Shown piece after piece: positions 61,018-64,000 of a stretch of DNA of 64,000 nt. Source of the DNA: Streptomyces clavifer (GTDB taxonomy: Bacteria; Actinomycetota; Actinomycetes; Streptomycetales; Streptomycetaceae). The notes under the pieces were generated by a model. It made no database searches. It worked only from the letters and a program-made list of their open reading frames with translations, and had not been told where the DNA came from. The position numbers were made by a program, and so were the translations under genes. The stretch is from contig BMWJ01000004.1 of NCBI GenBank assembly GCA_014651175.1, positions 372,001 to 436,000 on the forward strand, written 5' to 3'. Numbering within the stretch: the stretch's first letter is position 1; each line of letters opens with the position of its first letter.

Positions 61018-62682
61018 TCACACGCCCGGGTCCGGTGCGTCGAGCAGCTCGCGCACCTCCTCCGCGGTCGTCTCCCGCAGCTCCTCCCCGACGAGCAGCC
61101 AACGGGTGATGCCGACCGACTCCAGGAACGCCAGGTCGTGGCCGGCGATCACGAGTGCGCCCTCGTAGGCGTCGAGCGCCCCCGTCAGCTGCCGGACACT
61201 CGCCAGGTCCAGGTTGTTGGTCGGCTCGTCCATCATCAGCAGCTGCGGGGCCGGTGCGGCGAGCATCGTCGCCGCGAGGGCGGCACGGAAGCGCTCACCG
61301 CCCGAGAGGGTGCCCGCCGGCTGCTCGGCGCGCGCCCCCTTGAACAGGAACCGGGCGAGCTGGGAGCGGATGTGGTTGTCGGTGACCCCCGGCGCCAGGC
61401 GGGCCACGTTCGCCGCGACGCTCAGCCCCTCGTCCAGCACGTCCAGCCGCTGCGGCAGGAAGCGCAGCGGCACGAAGGTCCTCGCCTCGCCGGCCAGCGG
61501 TGCGAGCTCACCGGTGAGGGTGCGCAGCAGCGTCGTCTTCCCGGCCCCGTTGCGCCCGACCAGTGCGATGCGCTCCGGGCCCCGGACGTCGAGCTCGGCT
61601 TCGCGCAGCGCGCCGAAACGGGGCCGCAGCCCGCGCAGGCTCAGGACCGTGCGGCCCGCGGGTACGGCGGTGTGCGGGAGGTCGACCCGGATCTCGGCGT
61701 CGTCACGGATCGCGTCCGAGGCCTCGTCGAGCCGTTCCCGTGCCTCCTGGAGCCGGTCCTCGTGCAGCCCGCGGAGCTTGCCCGCCGCCTCCTGCGACGA
61801 CCTCTTGCGCTCGCCCGCGACGATCCTCGGGGCCCGCCGCTCCGCGTCCATCCTCTTGTTGTGCCGCTGACGGCGGGCCACCTTGATCCGGGACTCCTCC
61901 AGCTCGCGCTTCTGCCGCCGTACGTCCGTCTCGGCGGCCCGCAGCATGCGCCCCGCCGCCTCCTGCTGGGTGGCCAGCGCCTCCTCGTACGCCGACCAGC
62001 CACCGCCGTACCAGCTCACCGAGCCGGAGCGGAGCTCGGCGATGCGGTCGACGCGTTCCAGCAGGTCACGGTCGTGGCTCACCACGACGAGCACACCGGA
62101 ACGCCAGGACTCCACGGCCTCGTACAGCCTCCGGCGCGCGAACACGTCGAGGTTGTTGGTGGGTTCGTCGAGCAGCAGCACGTCCGGGCGTTCCAGCAGC
62201 AGCGCCGCCAGGCGCAGCAGGACCGTCTCACCGCCGGACAGCTGTCCGACGGTGCGGTCCAGGCCGACGGCGTCGAGGCCGAGCGTCCCCAGGGTGGCCA
62301 GGGCGCGCTCCTCGACGTCCCAGTCGTCGCCGATCGTCTCGAAGTGCTCCTCGGCGACGTCCCCGGCCTCGATGGCGCGCAGCGCCGCGCGCCGTCCGGC
62401 GATGCCGAGAGCCGCCTCGACGCTGAGTTCCGTGTCCAGGGTGAGGTTCTGTGGGAGATGGGCGAGGCTGCCGCCGGCGGTCACCGACCCGGCGGAGGGC
62501 CGCAGCCGGCCCGCGAGCAGGCGCATCAGGGTGGACTTGCCGGAGCCGTTGGTGCCGACGAGGCCGGTGCGGCCCCGGCCGAAGGTCAGCGAGAGCCCGT
62601 CGAAGACCTCGGTGCCGTCCGGCCACCGGAAGGACAGGCCGGAGCAGGTGAGGGAGGCCGTGGGCGTGAGGGGGTGGGACAT
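61018..62682 (-). CDS. ABC-F family ATPase
   Basis: The 554-residue protein has two ATP-binding cassettes and no membrane domain. Walker A GTNGSGKST (about 46-54) and GRNGAGKT (about 390), signature LSGGE twice and DEPTNNLD twice. A charged coiled linker (about 240-310) separates the two. ABC-F proteins act on the ribosome; some protect from macrolides, lincosamides or streptogramins, others are housekeeping. ATG at 62682. The long 456-base upstream gap and a short frame within it (62797-62955) could be regulatory, but no antibiotic link is proved. Confidence 0.9.
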   Translation of the reverse strand: MSHPLTPTASLTCSGLSFRWPDGTEVFDGLSLTFGRGRTGLVGTNGSGKSTLMRLLAGRLRPSAGSVTAGGSLAHLPQNLTLDTELSVEAALGIAGRRAALRAIEAGDVAEEHFETIGDDWDVEERALATLGTLGLDAVGLDRTVGQLSGGETVLLRLAALLLERPDVLLLDEPTNNLDVFARRRLYEAVESWRSGVLVVVSHDRDLLERVDRIAELRSGSVSWYGGGWSAYEEALATQQEAAGRMLRAAETDVRRQKRELEESRIKVARRQRHNKRMDAERRAPRIVAGERKRSSQEAAGKLRGLHEDRLQEARERLDEASDAIRDDAEIRVDLPHTAVPAGRTVLSLRGLRPRFGALREAELDVRGPERIALVGRNGAGKTTLLRTLTGELAPLAGEARTFVPLRFLPQRLDVLDEGLSVAANVARLAPGVTDNHIRSQLARFLFKGARAEQPAGTLSGGERFRAALAATMLAAPAPQLLMMDEPTNNLDLASVRQLTGALDAYEGALVIAGHDLAFLESVGITRWLLVGEELRETTAEEVRELLDAPDPGV

Positions 62683-62796
62683 CGTGATCCTCGCAGTCGC
62701 AAGCGTGTGAACAGGGGCTTCGTATGCGAGCACCACGCGGCGACCCGGGCCGGGAAAGAAAAGGGGGGTGCGGTCCTCCGGAGAGCGGGGGACGGC

Positions 62797-62955
62797 TCAT
62801 GCACCGAGGTCGCATCCACGCGGGGTCACGGGGCGGCAGGAAAGCCGACGGCGGCGTGACGGGCTACGGCAGGGGCCGTACCGCGCGATGATCGCGGGCC
62901 TCAGATGCGCAACGTCCACCTCTATCGGAGACGACAGGACTCGAAAACTGTACAT
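62797..62955 (-). CDS. Possible leader peptide upstream of the ABC-F gene
   Basis: A 52-codon frame from ATG 62955 to TGA 62797 encodes MYSFRVLSSPIEVDVAHLRP followed by an Arg-rich end. It has no clear ribosome site. A GTG at 62919 just after GAGG is an alternative start. Resistance ABC-F genes are often controlled by leader peptides, so the position is suggestive only. The rest of the gap 62683-63138 holds the OYE terminator and no gene I can support. Confidence 0.25.
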   Translation of the reverse strand: MYSFRVLSSPIEVDVAHLRPAIIARYGPCRSPSRRRRLSCRPVTPRGCDLGA

Positions 62956-63037
62956 CGGAGGGCTGCCGGTGTCCGGGTATTTACGAGCGGTCCGGCCTCG
63001 CTGCCTGCCCGGTGACCCCGGGGCCCCGGCTGCGGAG

Positions 63038-63089
63038 GAGCCCCGCCCCGGTACGGCCGCAACGGCGGTACGGCCCGGGGGCGGGGCTC
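63038..63089 (-). terminator. Hairpin terminator after the Old Yellow Enzyme gene
   Basis: GAGCCCCGCCCC (63038-63049) pairs with GGGGCGGGGCTC (63078-63089), 12 bp, with further pairing in the loop. On the minus strand it lies 50 bases past the stop at 63139. Confidence 0.6.
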
Positions 63090-63138
63090 TCGCGGAACCG
63101 TGGTCGGCGCGGGGTACGGGGCTCCCGCGGCGTCCGGG

Positions 63139-64000
63139 TCAGCGCAGGGTCTTCAGCATTTCCGCGCTGAACGGCGTGATGTTCCCGGTGTCCCCGCGCA
63201 GGGTCTTCGCCGCCCATTCGGGATCGGCGATCAGCGCGCGGCCCACGGCGACCATGTCGAACTCGTCGTTCTCGATGCGCTCCAGCAGCTGCTCGATGCC
63301 GGTGACGCCGGAGCTGTTGCCCTGGAAGGCGCCGAAGAAGTCACCGTCCAGGCCGACGGAACCGACGGTCATCGTCGGCCTGCCGCTGATCTTCTTCACC
63401 CAGCCGGCGAGGTTCAGGTCGGATCCCTCGAACTCCGGCAGCCAGTAGCGGCGGGTGGACGCGTGGAAGACATCGACCCCGGCCTCGGCGAGCGGCGTGA
63501 GCAGGGAGTCCAGCTCCTCGGGCGTCTGCGCGAGCTTCGCCTCGTAGGCGTCCTGCTTCCACTGGGACATGCGGAAGAACAGGGGGAACGCGTCGGAGAC
63601 GGCGGCGCGGCAGGCCGCCACGATCTCGGCCGCGAAGCGGGTCCGCGCGACGAGGTCGCCACCGTAGGCGTCCGTACGGCGGTTGCTGCCCGACCACAGG
63701 AACTGGTCGATCAAGTAGCCGTGTGCGCCGTGGAGTTCGACGCCGTCGAAACCGAGACGCTCGGCGGCTGCCGCCGCGTCGGCGAACGCGGCGATGACGT
63801 CGTCGAGGTCCTTCTGCGTCATGGCGCGGCCCTTGGGCTCGCCCGTCAGGGACACGCCGGACGGGCCGACGGGTTCCGCGTCCGCCACGGGCGGTGCGCC
63901 CTCGGCGCGGGTGACGCCCACGTGCCACAACTGCGGGATGATCGCCCCACCCGCGCGGTGCACGGAGTCGGCGACGTCCGCCCAGCCCGCGAGGGCGTCC
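63139..64000 (-). CDS. NADH:flavin oxidoreductase (Old Yellow Enzyme family), N-terminal part missing
   Basis: The frame is open to the window edge at 64000, so the first part of the protein is absent. The visible 287 residues hold QLWHVG, the FMN-binding GFDGVELHGAHGYLIDQFL, NRRTDAYGGDL and the end DMVAVGRALIADPEWAAK. It is the classical OYE type, reducing activated alkenes with NAD(P)H. A hairpin follows the stop. Confidence 0.9.
   Translation of the reverse strand, partial: DALAGWADVADSVHRAGGAIIPQLWHVGVTRAEGAPPVADAEPVGPSGVSLTGEPKGRAMTQKDLDDVIAAFADAAAAAERLGFDGVELHGAHGYLIDQFLWSGSNRRTDAYGGDLVARTRFAAEIVAACRAAVSDAFPLFFRMSQWKQDAYEAKLAQTPEELDSLLTPLAEAGVDVFHASTRRYWLPEFEGSDLNLAGWVKKISGRPTMTVGSVGLDGDFFGAFQGNSSGVTGIEQLLERIENDEFDMVAVGRALIADPEWAAKTLRGDTGNITPFSAEMLKTLR

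Overview
This is high-GC actinobacterial DNA with the GC-rich third codon positions, frequent GTG/TTG starts and gene families of a Streptomyces or close relative. Supporting families include SpoIIE-type phosphatases, an Rpf/LysM protein, an AfsA-like synthase with a butyrolactone-receptor-like TetR regulator, a CE1758/CE1759 flavin pair, a DUF2630 protein and the csp/DEAD-helicase/SCO5918 set. The aspS and metG genes and a near-consensus parS sequence beside aspS suggest chromosomal core, possibly on the origin side. No IS element, prophage, CRISPR array, tRNA or rRNA was found.

Layout. 0-8.2 kb: pirin tail, AI-2E family exporter, PAS-GAF-PP2C-ATPase phosphatase, aspS, an L,D-transpeptidase lipoprotein, metG. 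8.4-15.5 kb: a two-component system whose kinase gene overlaps a convergent VWA gene, a Tat-exported PhoX phosphatase behind a PHO box, an S4 RNA-binding protein and a DUF2630 protein. 15.5-21.8 kb: an MDR oxidoreductase, an EEP membrane protein, small membrane proteins, a universal stress protein and a flavin monooxygenase/FMN reductase pair. 21.9-23.2 kb: an auxiliary-type trpS preceded by a Trp-Trp leader peptide and a complete attenuator. 23.2-40.2 kb: a membrane and ion-stress island. It holds an RCK-gated channel-like protein, a 1625-residue AAA ATPase, two separate flotillin/NfeD-type gene pairs, TerB, a KhtTU-like antiporter, a PucR-type regulator and a peroxiredoxin. 40.3-48.6 kb: a hydrolase, a second PP2C phosphatase, GNAT and PAP2-like proteins, and a cold-shock cluster (MerR-like, csp, DEAD helicase, SCO5918-like). 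48.6-53.8 kb: an acyltransferase and a gamma-butyrolactone-type signalling locus (quinone oxidoreductase, a decayed receptor gene, SDR, afsA homologue, receptor). 53.9-64 kb: PGRP amidase, Rpf, a gene-poor kilobase, a zinc ribbon, a HAD/GH65 phosphorylase operon, sortase, ABC-F ATPase and an Old Yellow Enzyme cut by the window edge.

Genes that work together. The strongest regulatory reading is the trpS leader, where ribosome stalling at two Trp codons would switch between terminator and antiterminator. The two flotillin modules carry the same 15-bp palindrome upstream, TGCCGGRTTCCGGCA; one copy sits just before the PucR-type regulator, which suggests a small regulon. The afsA-like and receptor genes are divergent, with an inverted repeat next to a perfect TATAAT box. 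This is the usual autoregulated butyrolactone arrangement. A relic of a second receptor gene lies about 2 kb away behind another ARE-like site.
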